A stretch of DNA of 31,306 nucleotides from a virus. The position numbers were made by a program, and so were the translations under genes. Location of the stretch: IMG/VR virus record IMGVR_UViG_3300031576_000230, positions 1 through 31,306 of that record; one strand, 5' to 3'. Below, piece after piece: positions 14,744 through 22,480 of this stretch; positions within the stretch are counted from its first letter, which is position 1; every line of letters begins with the position of its first letter. The notes under the pieces were generated by a model. It did not search any database, was not told the DNA's origin, and saw only the letters and a list, made by a program, of their open reading frames with translations.

Positions 14744-14788
14744 AGGGCCGGGACGTAGAAAACCCCAACCCTTTATGGAGCGCCTAAA

Positions 14789-15739
14789 ATGGCCAAGACT
14801 CAAATTGCTGACATTATTGTCCCCTCAATTTTCAACAAGTACATGATTGAAAACGCCCCGAACAAAATTGCCATTCTGGCTTGCGGCATCGCGTCCACCG
14901 TTGGTGGCGTCCAGGTCGGGGAGGGCGGCCAAACGGTTAACATGCCGTTTTTCCAAGACTTGGCCGGCAGCGATGACTTGCTGTCCGACTCGGTCGCTCT
15001 GGTCCCGGGCAAAATTTCGGCGTTAGCCGACGTGGCAATTGTGTTTCGTCGCGGCAAAGCTTGGTCGGTCAATGACCTCGCTGCCGATCTGGCTGGATCG
15101 GACCCGATGCGCGCCGTTGCCGATTTGGTTTTGGGCTTCTGGGACCGCAAATTCCAAACGGCCTTGATCAACGTGTTGTCCGGCGCGATGGGTACCGCAA
15201 ACATGACAGCCAACGTCTTGGACATTTCGGGGCTGACCGGCGGCGCGGAAATCATCAGCGGCTCGGCTTTTGTCGATGCAACTCAAAAACTTGGTGATAG
15301 CAAGTCCAAAATTTCGGGCGTTTTGATGCATTCCGCGACCGAAGCTAAGTTGGCAAAACTGGATCTAATCACCTATGAAAAAACGACCGACAAGAGCGTC
15401 GAAGTCCCCTTCTACCTGGGCAAGCGGGTTTTCGTCGATGACGAATGCCCGGTTTCTAGCGGTACATACACGACCTACCTGTTCGGCCAAGGGGCTATCG
15501 GCCTGAATTTTGGTAGCGCCAAAGTCCCGACCGAGACCGACCGCGATTCGCTGGCCGGTGACGATATTTTGATTAACCGGCAAGTGTTCACCATGCACCC
15601 GCGCGGTGTGAAATGGCAGGGCGGCACGATGGCGGGTTCCTCGCCGACGAACGCCGAAGCCGCCACCATCGGCAACTGGACTCGGGTGTACGATCCGAAG
15701 AATATCCGGATTGTGCAGTTCAAACACAAGATCGCTTAA
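14789..15739 (+). CDS. Major capsid protein
   Basis: The product has 316 residues from ATG 14789, with GGAGCG upstream. The start (IADIIVPSIFNKYMIENAP), the early VNMPFF segment, the mid LISVL-like helix (FQTALINVLSGAMG), ISGVLMHSATEAKLAKLDLI and the closing RQVFTMHPRGVKWQG are typical of the gp13-like major capsid family with an HK97-type fold. The position after a scaffold and before connector genes agrees. It forms the icosahedral shell. A strong terminator follows directly, fitting a gene that needs separate high expression. No cleaved prodomain is apparent, consistent with a separate scaffold gene. Confidence 0.88.
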   Translation: MAKTQIADIIVPSIFNKYMIENAPNKIAILACGIASTVGGVQVGEGGQTVNMPFFQDLAGSDDLLSDSVALVPGKISALADVAIVFRRGKAWSVNDLAADLAGSDPMRAVADLVLGFWDRKFQTALINVLSGAMGTANMTANVLDISGLTGGAEIISGSAFVDATQKLGDSKSKISGVLMHSATEAKLAKLDLITYEKTTDKSVEVPFYLGKRVFVDDECPVSSGTYTTYLFGQGAIGLNFGSAKVPTETDRDSLAGDDILINRQVFTMHPRGVKWQGGTMAGSSPTNAEAATIGNWTRVYDPKNIRIVQFKHKIA

Positions 15740-15753
15740 TCGGCGGTCGAATG

Positions 15754-15778
15754 AAAACGGGGCTTCGACCCCGTTTTT
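15754..15778 (+). terminator. Intrinsic terminator after the major capsid gene
   Basis: AAAACGGGG (15754-15762) and CCCCGTTTT (15769-15777) pair perfectly around a CTTCGA loop, and further Ts follow. The stem also works on the other strand. Confidence 0.85.
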
Positions 15779-15803
15779 GTTTTCACTGAAAAGGGGTGAC
15801 CAG

Positions 15804-16028
15804 ATGGGCGCAGCAGCTTTCCGAATGGCGCGAGAGCGTCAAGAAAAAGTCGAGACAGAGGCCCCGGCAAAAGCGCAGAAACCGGAAACCAAGGCCGAAC
15901 GCAAAGCACGCGAAAAAGCTGAAACCCAATCGAGGGTCGATGAAACCGATTCGACGGAAGAAACCGACGAAACCGACGAAACCGACGAAACCGAATCGAA
16001 AGATAAAGCCGACGGCGAAGATTACTGA
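15804..16028 (+). CDS. Small charged low-complexity phage protein
   Basis: The product has 74 residues from ATG 15804, behind AAGGGGTGA. The first half is basic and helical (MARERQEKVETEAPAKAQKP, ERKAREKAE). The second half is acidic with a TDE triplet repeat. Both halves look disordered or helical. Short Lys/Glu-rich proteins are common between capsid and connector genes in this type of head module. Function is unknown; the ribosome binding site, the location and the near-abutting next start support coding. Confidence 0.65.
   Translation: MGAAAFRMARERQEKVETEAPAKAQKPETKAERKAREKAETQSRVDETDSTEETDETDETDETESKDKADGEDY
15960..15995 (+). repeat. 9-bp tandem repeat (GAAACCGAC, about four copies)
   Basis: Three exact GAAACCGAC units at 15960-15986 and a fourth ending in A (15987-15995) encode the ETD repeat of the small acidic protein. 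Replication slippage here would change length by three residues without a frameshift. Confidence 0.8.
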
Positions 16029-16030
16029 CC

Positions 16031-16522
16031 GTGATTGACGCGACTGTCGGCGGCGCGACCGCAAATTCGTTCGTTACGCTCGCAGAGGCAGAGGCGTATC
16101 ACGCCGCTCGCTTGCATAACGACATTTGGGTTTCAACTGGAAACACCGCGAAAGAGCGCACCCTGATTTGGGCGACGCGCATGCTTTCCGGTTTGTCTTT
16201 TCGGGGTTCGGTTGTTTCGACCGATCAGAAATTACCCTGGCCGCGATCCGGTTTGCTGGATCCAGACGGTCGCGTCGTGTCTGCTCAAGCGATTCCGGAC
16301 GCCGTGAAGGAAGCGGCGTCCGAACTCGCTTTCTTGCTTTTGGAAGGGGACCGAACGAAGAAATCCGGACCCGAAGGTCTTCGCCGGGTGAAGCTTGGCG
16401 ACTTAGAAATCGAGGCGGACCCGATAACGGAACCGTCGATGATTCCCGAGGCCGTTCGTCAACCGCTCCGGCATTACCTGAGCAGTTCGACGTCTTCGTC
16501 GTTCTCGCTGGTGCGGGTATGA
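16031..16522 (+). CDS. DnaT-like (DnaT_2) head-tail connector protein
   Basis: The product has 163 residues from GTG 16031. The start GGATANSFVTLAEAEAYHAA and the later KERTLIWATRMLSGL, LPWPRSGL and AIPDAVKEAASELAFLLL are the hallmark order of the phage family annotated as DnaT-like ssDNA-binding. The W-P-R element and its position just after the capsid gene make a head-completion or adaptor role more likely than DNA binding. It overlaps the next gene by four bases. Confidence 0.75.
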   Translation: MIDATVGGATANSFVTLAEAEAYHAARLHNDIWVSTGNTAKERTLIWATRMLSGLSFRGSVVSTDQKLPWPRSGLLDPDGRVVSAQAIPDAVKEAASELAFLLLEGDRTKKSGPEGLRRVKLGDLEIEADPITEPSMIPEAVRQPLRHYLSSSTSSSFSLVRV

Positions 16523-16881
16523 GTTTGGCGCAAGCCTTCAAAAACGCGGCAGCAAGCGCGTTCAAAGCGACCGAGGGTGTTGAAACTCTGGTCACTTTCA
16601 AGCGTCGGGTTCCGGGAGTTTATAACCCGGAAACTGGCACCCGGGACACCACAGAAACAACGTTCAAGGCTTCCGGACGGGTTTCCGATTGGAAGGTGAC
16701 CGCAGTCAACGCGAACACCGTTCGGGAAGGCGATTTGAAGTGTCTTTTCCTGGGCGCGGATTTTTCAACACTGCCAGACCTGGCGGACCAAGCCGGTGTA
16801 AACGGGGTTGAATACGGGATTATTCGAGTTATGAAAGACGCGGTCGGCGCGGTAGTAACTCTGCAACTGCGAGCAAAGTGA
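16519..16881 (+). CDS. Putative head-closure (stopper) protein
   Basis: The product has 120 residues from ATG 16519 (ATGA overlap). The open frame extends upstream, but only this start fits the gene packing. The sequence is beta-rich (VTFKRRVPGVYNPETGTRDT, YGIIRVMKDAVGAVVTLQLR), with a conserved-looking EGDLKCLFLGADF segment in the middle. Genes of this size and pattern between the DnaT-like adaptor and the HK97-gp10-like gene usually encode head-closure proteins. The call is mainly contextual. Confidence 0.65.
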   Translation: MSLAQAFKNAAASAFKATEGVETLVTFKRRVPGVYNPETGTRDTTETTFKASGRVSDWKVTAVNANTVREGDLKCLFLGADFSTLPDLADQAGVNGVEYGIIRVMKDAVGAVVTLQLRAK

Positions 16882-17243
16882 TGGCCGGACGGAAGGACCA
16901 GATCAAGAAAATCACCGCGGGGATTTTCACTCTGGTTCCGCAAACGGCGCGAAAAGTGTTGTTGGATATCGACCGACGTGTCGTAAAGCGGACACCTGTC
17001 GATACAGGCCGCGCCCGTGGAAACTGGCTCCCGGCGGCAGAGAACCCCGACCGGCGAACATTGGAAGTCGGAGAGTCGCGCGATACAGACCCGGCGTCGA
17101 TGGCGATCGATTCCAAGTTTCCGGTGTTGTATCTGTCGAACAATCTCCCCTATATCGAGAAGTTGGAAAACGGACATTCCAGCCAAGTTCCGATTGGGTT
17201 TGTGAAACTGTCCGTTGCGGAAGTGGCGAAGAAATACAAATGA
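16881..17243 (+). CDS. HK97 gp10-like neck / tail-completion protein
   Basis: The product has 120 residues from ATG 16881 (GTG 16878 is possible). The motif KRTPVDTGRARGNW near residues 36-49 is the signature of the HK97 gp10-like family, and the closing LSNNLPYIEKLENGHSSQVP fits the family's Y-x-LE-G element. These proteins join head and tail or complete the tail. It overlaps the tail terminator gene by four bases. Confidence 0.85.
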   Translation: MAGRKDQIKKITAGIFTLVPQTARKVLLDIDRRVVKRTPVDTGRARGNWLPAAENPDRRTLEVGESRDTDPASMAIDSKFPVLYLSNNLPYIEKLENGHSSQVPIGFVKLSVAEVAKKYK

Positions 17244-17632
17244 GCTTCCAAACCGTTCGAAAAAGCATCGAAGCGCATTTTGCGGGCCAATTTACTGCCG
17301 CGGCTACCCTTTACGAAAACGATTCTGGTGACCGTCCGAGCGGGGCGCCGTGGGTTCGGCTGACTGTGCAGTCGACCGAAGAGGAAAGAAACGAACTCGG
17401 GGACCAGTCGACGTACAACGTCGCCGGGTTCGTCGTTGTTCAAGTGTTCGTGCCCAAAGGGAACGGCGCAACAGCAGCGGATGGCATTGTCGACACGGTG
17501 TCGGCGGTCTTTCGCGAAAAGCAAATCGGCAACCTTCACACCGGCACCCCGACGCGGCTTCCGCAAGGCGAACACGACGGTTGGTATCAAGTGAACGTAT
17601 CCGTCCCATTCGAAGGCGATTTCACTTTTTGA
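17240..17632 (+). CDS. Tail terminator protein (DUF4128-like)
   Basis: The product has 130 residues from ATG 17240. The early GAPWVRLTVQSTEEERNELG and the later YNVAGFVVVQVFVPKGNG match the tail-terminator-like family, and the C-terminal WYQVNVSVPFEGDF strand is characteristic. The protein caps the tail tube and docks it to the head. Position between the gp10-like gene and the tail tube gene agrees. Confidence 0.8.
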   Translation: MSFQTVRKSIEAHFAGQFTAAATLYENDSGDRPSGAPWVRLTVQSTEEERNELGDQSTYNVAGFVVVQVFVPKGNGATAADGIVDTVSAVFREKQIGNLHTGTPTRLPQGEHDGWYQVNVSVPFEGDFTF

Positions 17633-17642
17633 GGATTAGATC

Positions 17643-18584
17643 ATGCCGCAAGCTCAAGGCGATAGTTTACAAATCCACATTTTGGCGGAATCGACGTACG
17701 GAACGACCCCGATCAATTCTGTACTTTGGAAGGGCCAGCGGATTACCGGCGATGACCTGACGTTCGAGCCGGTTATCGAACAATCGGAAGAAATTGCCGG
17801 AGTCACCCGGGGGGTTTCCGACTTGATTTCGGTCGGTCAAAACGTATCCGGAGGGTATGGTTTTGAACTATCTGTCGGCAATATGGATGATGTCATGCAA
17901 GCCCTTTTGGGGGGTACTTGGTCGACGGACATCCTGGTCCCGGGTTCTACTTTTCGGTCGTTCACGATTGAAAAATACTATTCCGATATTGCCCGGTATT
18001 TGGCTTTTAAAGGCATGGTACCGAATGCCTTGTCGTTGGATTTTCAGCCTCGGACAAAAATCACCGGCATCTGCGGTTTTACTGGCGCGTCGGCAGTTTC
18101 TTCCGCGGCGTCGCTAGTCGGTACCGGCACGGTCACGGCCGCAAACACCAACGCGGTTATGAGAACCGGGGCGGGCATCACGGCATTAAAATTCGACGGC
18201 GTCGCTGCGGCAACGGTTGGGATCCGGGTTCGGTCAATTCAACTGACTGTTGAACAGGAAGTGTCGCCAGACTATGTTGTTGACGCTGACGCCCCGTCCG
18301 GAGTAGCAGCGGGGAATTTCAAAGTTACCGCCGCGCTAGAAACCTATTTCGATTCAGCCGTCGCGTTGGATTGGGTTTTGGGCAACACGACAAAAGCCAT
18401 CGAATGGACCGCCAACAGCGGGACAAAATCATACAAATTTGAATTGCCGAAAGTGTCATTTTCCGGTGGCGCCCCGGCGGGCGCTCAAAAAGGTGCGGGG
18501 ATATTGCTCCCCCTAGCCGCAACCGCGCTGATTGATACCGGTGGCGTCGGACAATGTATCCGGATCACCCGCGATCTAACCTAA
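17643..18584 (+). CDS. Major tail tube protein
   Basis: The product has 313 residues, ATG 17643, with GAGGATTAG upstream. The start (ESTYGTTPINSVLWKGQRIT), the GYGFELSVGNMDDVMQALLG block at about residues 77-96 and the FTIEKYYSDIARYLAFKGM segment are typical of Phage_tube_2-type tail tube proteins. Much of the C-terminal half is Ala/Gly/Val-rich beta sequence ending TGGVGQCIRITRDL. It forms the hexameric rings of the tail tube. A terminator follows, as after the capsid gene. Confidence 0.85.
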   Translation: MPQAQGDSLQIHILAESTYGTTPINSVLWKGQRITGDDLTFEPVIEQSEEIAGVTRGVSDLISVGQNVSGGYGFELSVGNMDDVMQALLGGTWSTDILVPGSTFRSFTIEKYYSDIARYLAFKGMVPNALSLDFQPRTKITGICGFTGASAVSSAASLVGTGTVTAANTNAVMRTGAGITALKFDGVAAATVGIRVRSIQLTVEQEVSPDYVVDADAPSGVAAGNFKVTAALETYFDSAVALDWVLGNTTKAIEWTANSGTKSYKFELPKVSFSGGAPAGAQKGAGILLPLAATALIDTGGVGQCIRITRDLT

Positions 18585-18596
18585 GTCTGGTCAACC

Positions 18597-18627
18597 CCGG
18601 CGGGCTAAGCTCGCCGGATTTCTTTTT
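18597..18627 (+). terminator. Intrinsic terminator after the tail tube gene
   Basis: CCGGCG (18597-18602) pairs with CGCCGG (18612-18617) around GGCTAAGCT, which can pair further, followed by ATTTCTTTTT. It separates the highly expressed tube gene from the tail chaperone gene. Confidence 0.75.
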
Positions 18628-18649
18628 GCTTTCGCCAAAGGTGAAAACG

Positions 18650-19045
18650 ATGTTTTCAATTCTCACGTTTGCCGACGACCTGAACAAAAAGCGGGACGGC
18701 GTCAAAATAAAGCTGGCAGGTAATTCGTCGATCACTGTCGCCGCGCATGGAACCCCCGCATTTTTTGAAGCGTTCCGCAAGTCGCGCGCCCGCTTGGTTG
18801 GTGATGAAGCGCCGACACCTGAACAACTGCAACAGATCGCGGCAGAAGCTTATTCCGAGACGATTTTAATCGGATGGGAAAATCTTTCTGACCTCGACGG
18901 CGATCCGCTTGTCTACTCCAAAGCGAAGGCGGCCGAAGTCCTAGCCGATCCTCGCCTTGAACGATTCTTCGAATTGGTTGACACCGAATCAAAGAGAGTG
19001 GCCAACTTTCGGTTGGCGGCGCATGAAAGCGAAAAAAAGCGTTAG
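18650..19045 (+). CDS. Tail assembly chaperone G-like protein (zero-frame product)
   Basis: The product has 131 residues from ATG 18650, with AAAGGTGAAA upstream. It is mostly helical and charged, with AAHGTPAFFEAFRKSRARLV early and IAAEAYSETILIGWENLSDL around residues 62-81, the usual core of phage tail assembly chaperones. It ends EKKR-stop at TAG 19043-19045, two codons after a slippery sequence. The G product binds the tape measure during tail assembly. Length and place between tail tube and tape measure genes match lambda gpG. Confidence 0.85.
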   Translation: MFSILTFADDLNKKRDGVKIKLAGNSSITVAAHGTPAFFEAFRKSRARLVGDEAPTPEQLQQIAAEAYSETILIGWENLSDLDGDPLVYSKAKAAEVLADPRLERFFELVDTESKRVANFRLAAHESEKKR

Positions 19046-19395
19046 CCGATTACGTCGCCAACTCGCTGCGGTGGGTTCACCGGTACGGGGCCGGCGGCGC
19101 GGTCGATCTGAAATTTTATTTTGACATTTGGGACGATACCGGAAAAAAGCCCGCGGCGCTTCGAGAACGGCCGGAATTGCCGGAATATCTGAACTGGTAT
19201 GTCCGTGCGTTTTTCCGGTTGTCACGCCGCCGCGTGGAAGGCAAGCCGATTCCGATGGTGGAAATCGCGGCGTTGCTGTCTGTTTCCCCTGGGTTGGACC
19301 CGGATTTTTTCTTGGGTGTCGTCGATGCAATGGACGACGCTTTCCTAAACTGGCAAGTAGAAAGGGCGGCAGATGACCGAACGGATCGGGATTGA
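18650..19395 (+). CDS. Tail assembly chaperone GT fusion made by -1 frameshift
   Basis: Ribosomes slipping back one base at 19033-19039 would read 18650-19039 and then continue from base 19039, giving 130 residues of G plus 118 residues of T (about 248 in total). The T part starts ALADYVANSLRWVHRYG, contains KFYFDIWDD and LPEYLNWYVRAFF, and stops at TGA 19393-19395, overlapping the tape measure start by 23 bases. The T frame has no good start codon of its own near the junction (only a TTG at 19177), so the frameshift is needed to express it. This is the conserved G/GT arrangement of long-tailed phages. Confidence 0.85.
19033..19039 (+). promoter_or_regulatory. Programmed -1 ribosomal frameshift site A_AAA_AAG
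   Basis: The zero frame reads GAA AAA AAG CGT TAG. The heptamer A_AAA_AAG is the most efficient bacterial -1 slippery sequence, the same as in E. coli dnaX. The zero-frame stop follows two codons later, and the -1 frame is open for 118 codons. A small hairpin, CGGTG (19069-19073) with CACCG (19078-19082), lies about 30 bases downstream; it may or may not stimulate slipping. Confidence 0.85.
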
Positions 19396-22132
19396 CGTAG
19401 TCGTCAATGCCAAAGGTGCAGAGACTGGCGCGAAACAAGCTGTTTCTAGCCTTAACGCCCTCGATTCCGCAGCCACCAAAACCGAAGCCAAATTCAAGAG
19501 TTTGAACGGGCTTGCTGCGACACTCGGCACAACCTTGGCCGGTGTGGCGAGCGTTGTCGCGGTCCGTTCCGCGTTGGATTTGGCCGACCGGTATTCGGGC
19601 CTTGAACAGCGGGTCAAACAGGCAACGGCCGCAACTGGCGATTTCGCCAGGGTCAACGAAGGTTTGTTTGCGATCGCGCAACGGACCGGGTCAGCGTTTT
19701 CTGACACTGTCGACGTGTTCCAACGGCTCGGGTTCGCCGCCGAAAGCCTTGGTGCCAGCAACAACGACATTCTCCGGCTTGTTCAAACCGTTCAGCAGCT
19801 AGGCGTTATTTCTGGCGCGTCGACTACCGCTATGTCCGCGGGCCTAATGCAATTCTCTCAGGCGCTGGGGTCTGGCGTTGTTCGGGCGGAAGAATTTAAT
19901 TCCATTCTTGAAAATCTCCCGGCCGTTGCGGACAAAATCGCGAAAGGGTTCGGTTCAACCGTCGCCGAAGTGCGAAAAGCGGTCAACGAAGGCAAAGTCC
20001 TTTCGAAAGACGTATTCGAAATCCTGTTGTCCCAATCCGAAGATGTTGCCGAGCAATTCGAATCCATGCCCGATTCGCTATCTCGGGCAAGTCAGTCCTT
20101 CAAAAACTCCCTCGGCGCTGCGTTCTCTGATCTTGACCAGAAGCTAGGCGCCACCAAAGCGCTGTCCGGTTTGGTCCGGGAAGCCGGCACCGCGTTTGAG
20201 GAATTCGCGGCCGATAGTGAGCGGGTAAGCGAAACCCTCGACACTCTCGGCACCGCTGCCGTGTTTGCGGGGTCTGTCTTCACCACCCGCCTGGCGGTTT
20301 CGGCGTATTCGGCGGCTGCGGCATTCGTCGCGACCAATGTTGCTGGTCTTACGACCCGGAACGTTCTGATCACTCTGGCTGGGGTATCTCAAGGCGCGGC
20401 GGCGGGCTTCACCAACGCCGCGTTGGCAAGTCGGGCCCTGTCGGCGTCTTTGGCCTTCCTGGCCGGCCCTGTCGGCATTATCGCAGCGGCTACCGCGCTG
20501 ACCTATTTCATCACGCAGGCAGATGAAAGCGAGGAAGCGACTAAGAAGCTCAAGCAGGAAACCGATAATTATCGCGCGTCCGTTGCGTTGTTGGCCGAAG
20601 AGCAAGCGCGGGCGGACATGGACCGGTTCACGCGCGGGCAAGCCGAACAACTGGCGCTGGTCGGAAAACTGGAAAAGCAGATTGCAGACAAATTCAAGCA
20701 ACTGACTGACGCCCAGAAAATTGGCGGCGAGCGAAGCGAAGCAATCGAACGGACCTACCTTCGCCAATTGGACCAGCTTCAAACCCAGTTGGATGGCGCA
20801 AAAACCGCGATGGGGGAATTCGGGAAACAAGCCGTTTTGACGTTCGATCGGCTACTCGCGTTGAAAGACATCACCGAAGAAACTGGCGGCGCCGTTGTCA
20901 CCCTTGCGACCAATCCGTTTGAAAAGATGATCGCTTCGCTGAACGAACAAGCGGCCACCTTCGGTAAGACCGAGGAATTCGCGCGGCGCTATTCCGCTGA
21001 AATAGCGATTCAGGAAGAGGTCGCGCGGCTTGGCGCGAACGCTACCAACGAACAAAAGACAGCGGTCAAAGCTTACGGCTCCGCGTTGCTCGCCGCGGCG
21101 GACGCTGTTAACGCTCTAACCCAAGCGGAAAGGGACCGCGAAGACGCAGCAAACGCGTCGGAGGCGGTGAAAGGCTTTCGAGAATCAGGGGCTGACGTCT
21201 CCCACGCGGCCGACGCGGCGGTCAATTCCGGTTTGCAGCGGGAAGCCCGCACTGCGATAGAAGACGGTACAAGCCTGGACGGACCGGCGGAGGCGAATTT
21301 TGAAACCGCGCGCGCGGGCCTTCGCGACCTGTTCGCGTTACAAAACGACGAAGCCGCCGCAGCGTTTGAAGACCAAACCGCCAGAAGAGAAGAAGAATTC
21401 GAAGCCGCGATGGAACAGGTCGTCGGTTTTGAAGAACAGGAAGCAGAACTAAGGGCGTTATTCGATGCGGACAAGGAAAATCAGAAACGCGAACACGAAG
21501 CCCGGTTGACTGGTATCCAGGCCGAATTTGTCGACAAGCGAAAAGCCCTTGACGACGCCGAAACTCAAATGAAATTGAGTGCGGCGAAATTCATGCTCGG
21601 TCAGCTTGAGGGGTTGATGTCTTCGCGGTCGCGAAAACTGTTCGAAATCGGCAAAGCGGCGGCAGTCGCGAACGCGCTGGTTAAAACTTATGAAGCGGGG
21701 TCCGATGCCTATGCGTACGGGGCGAAGATCGGGGGCCCATATGTTGGCGCGGCTTTCGCGGCGGTCGCGGTTTTAGCGCAATTGCAGAACGTACAGCGGA
21801 TTAAAAACACGTCGTTCGGATCCAGTGGTGGCGGGGGCAGCCCCGGGGGCGGCGCGTCGCCATCGGTTGGGGCGTCCGATGCTCCGCTACCTTCCCAAGC
21901 TCCGCAGCAAGTCACGAACTCCCAAACCCTTAATGCGGGGGGTGGGTCGACGATTACTGTCGAAATCGGCACAATAAACGGCGGGGTTGCGTCGACGTCC
22001 GAATTGACTTCACAATTCAGGACCGTGCTCAGGGAAGAGATCGCCCCCGTTCTCGGAGAGCTTTTCGACCGCGACGTGGTTGTGATACGCTCAACGACTC
22101 GGCAAGGGGCCGAATTGGCTGGCAACCGATAA
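19373..22132 (+). CDS. Tail tape measure protein
   Basis: The product has 919 residues from ATG 19373, with AAAGGG at 19361-19366. Residues 1-220 form the tape measure N-terminal domain: IDVVVNAKGAETGAKQAV start, FAIAQRTGSAFSDTVDVFQR, GVVRAEEFNSILENLPAVAD and LSKDVFEILLSQSEDVAEQF. Hydrophobic membrane-like stretches lie around residues 300-385 (FVATNVAGLTTRNVLITLAG, LAFLAGPVGIIAAATALTYF). Long coiled-coil regions follow to about residue 760, with a Gly/Ser/Pro-rich segment near 820-845. The length sets the tail length; at the usual 0.15 nm per residue this predicts about 135-140 nm, hence a long flexible-tailed phage. The hydrophobic parts may insert in the host membrane during DNA entry. Confidence 0.92.
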   Translation: MTERIGIDVVVNAKGAETGAKQAVSSLNALDSAATKTEAKFKSLNGLAATLGTTLAGVASVVAVRSALDLADRYSGLEQRVKQATAATGDFARVNEGLFAIAQRTGSAFSDTVDVFQRLGFAAESLGASNNDILRLVQTVQQLGVISGASTTAMSAGLMQFSQALGSGVVRAEEFNSILENLPAVADKIAKGFGSTVAEVRKAVNEGKVLSKDVFEILLSQSEDVAEQFESMPDSLSRASQSFKNSLGAAFSDLDQKLGATKALSGLVREAGTAFEEFAADSERVSETLDTLGTAAVFAGSVFTTRLAVSAYSAAAAFVATNVAGLTTRNVLITLAGVSQGAAAGFTNAALASRALSASLAFLAGPVGIIAAATALTYFITQADESEEATKKLKQETDNYRASVALLAEEQARADMDRFTRGQAEQLALVGKLEKQIADKFKQLTDAQKIGGERSEAIERTYLRQLDQLQTQLDGAKTAMGEFGKQAVLTFDRLLALKDITEETGGAVVTLATNPFEKMIASLNEQAATFGKTEEFARRYSAEIAIQEEVARLGANATNEQKTAVKAYGSALLAAADAVNALTQAERDREDAANASEAVKGFRESGADVSHAADAAVNSGLQREARTAIEDGTSLDGPAEANFETARAGLRDLFALQNDEAAAAFEDQTARREEEFEAAMEQVVGFEEQEAELRALFDADKENQKREHEARLTGIQAEFVDKRKALDDAETQMKLSAAKFMLGQLEGLMSSRSRKLFEIGKAAAVANALVKTYEAGSDAYAYGAKIGGPYVGAAFAAVAVLAQLQNVQRIKNTSFGSSGGGGSPGGGASPSVGASDAPLPSQAPQQVTNSQTLNAGGGSTITVEIGTINGGVASTSELTSQFRTVLREEIAPVLGELFDRDVVVIRSTTRQGAELAGNR

Positions 22133-22142
22133 GGGGCGCGTC

Positions 22143-22421
22143 GTGAAAGTTCTGATTTTAATTCTCCTTGTGTTCTTATCCGGGTGTATGACCCGACAAG
22201 TTCCGCAATGGACTTGTTGGCGCTCCGGCGAGGAACACAAGGCCCTTAATTTTCGATGTCAAGAAATGGGCGAGGCGGGGTGCCGACTTTGGCGGAAAGG
22301 GCTCTTCGCAAAGCTGAAGAAGGCCGAATGTAATTCCGAAATGATTGACGTCCCTGTCCTGCCGGGACGAACGTGTTCGTTTCCATCGGTCAATGGCCGA
22401 ACTTATACGGTTTGTACTTAA
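22143..22421 (+). CDS. Cysteine-rich phage lipoprotein
   Basis: The product has 92 residues from GTG 22143, with AAGGGGCG in front. MKVLILILLVFLSGC is a textbook lipoprotein signal with the lipobox LSGC and the lipidated cysteine at C15. The mature part has six more cysteines, enough for three disulfides, and is basic in the middle (RLWRKGLFAKLKKAEC). A lipoprotein encoded inside a tail operon, after the tape measure, is unusual. Known phage lipoproteins include the superinfection-exclusion proteins Llp (T5) and Cor (N15, HK022), and o-spanins. This one is not close to either by eye. It has its own terminator after it. Confidence 0.75.
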   Translation: MKVLILILLVFLSGCMTRQVPQWTCWRSGEEHKALNFRCQEMGEAGCRLWRKGLFAKLKKAECNSEMIDVPVLPGRTCSFPSVNGRTYTVCT

Positions 22422-22440
22422 CACCTCAACGAGTAGCAGG

Positions 22441-22464
22441 AACCCCGCTTCAGCGGGGTTTTTC
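22441..22464 (+). terminator. Intrinsic terminator after the lipoprotein gene
   Basis: AACCCCGC (22441-22448) and GCGGGGTT (22453-22460) form a perfect stem with a TTCA loop, followed by TTTC and a further run of Ts at 22466-22470. Confidence 0.88.
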
Positions 22465-22480
22465 ATTTTTAGGGGGTTGA

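Noticed and set aside
13892-14803. 303-codon open frame on the - strand
   Set aside because: It spans a terminator and two well-supported + strand genes (zinc-ribbon ORF and scaffold). Its Phe/Gly/Leu-rich composition is what the complement of a coiled-coil gene gives.
16126-16518. Upstream extension of the head-closure gene to 251 residues
   Set aside because: The extension overlaps the DnaT-like gene almost entirely and is Arg-rich out-of-frame sequence. ATG 16519 gives a normal ATGA overlap.
18989-19681. 230-codon open frame on the - strand
   Set aside because: It covers the frameshift site and the tape measure start, both strongly supported on the + strand. The translation is Arg/Pro/Cys-rich without domains.
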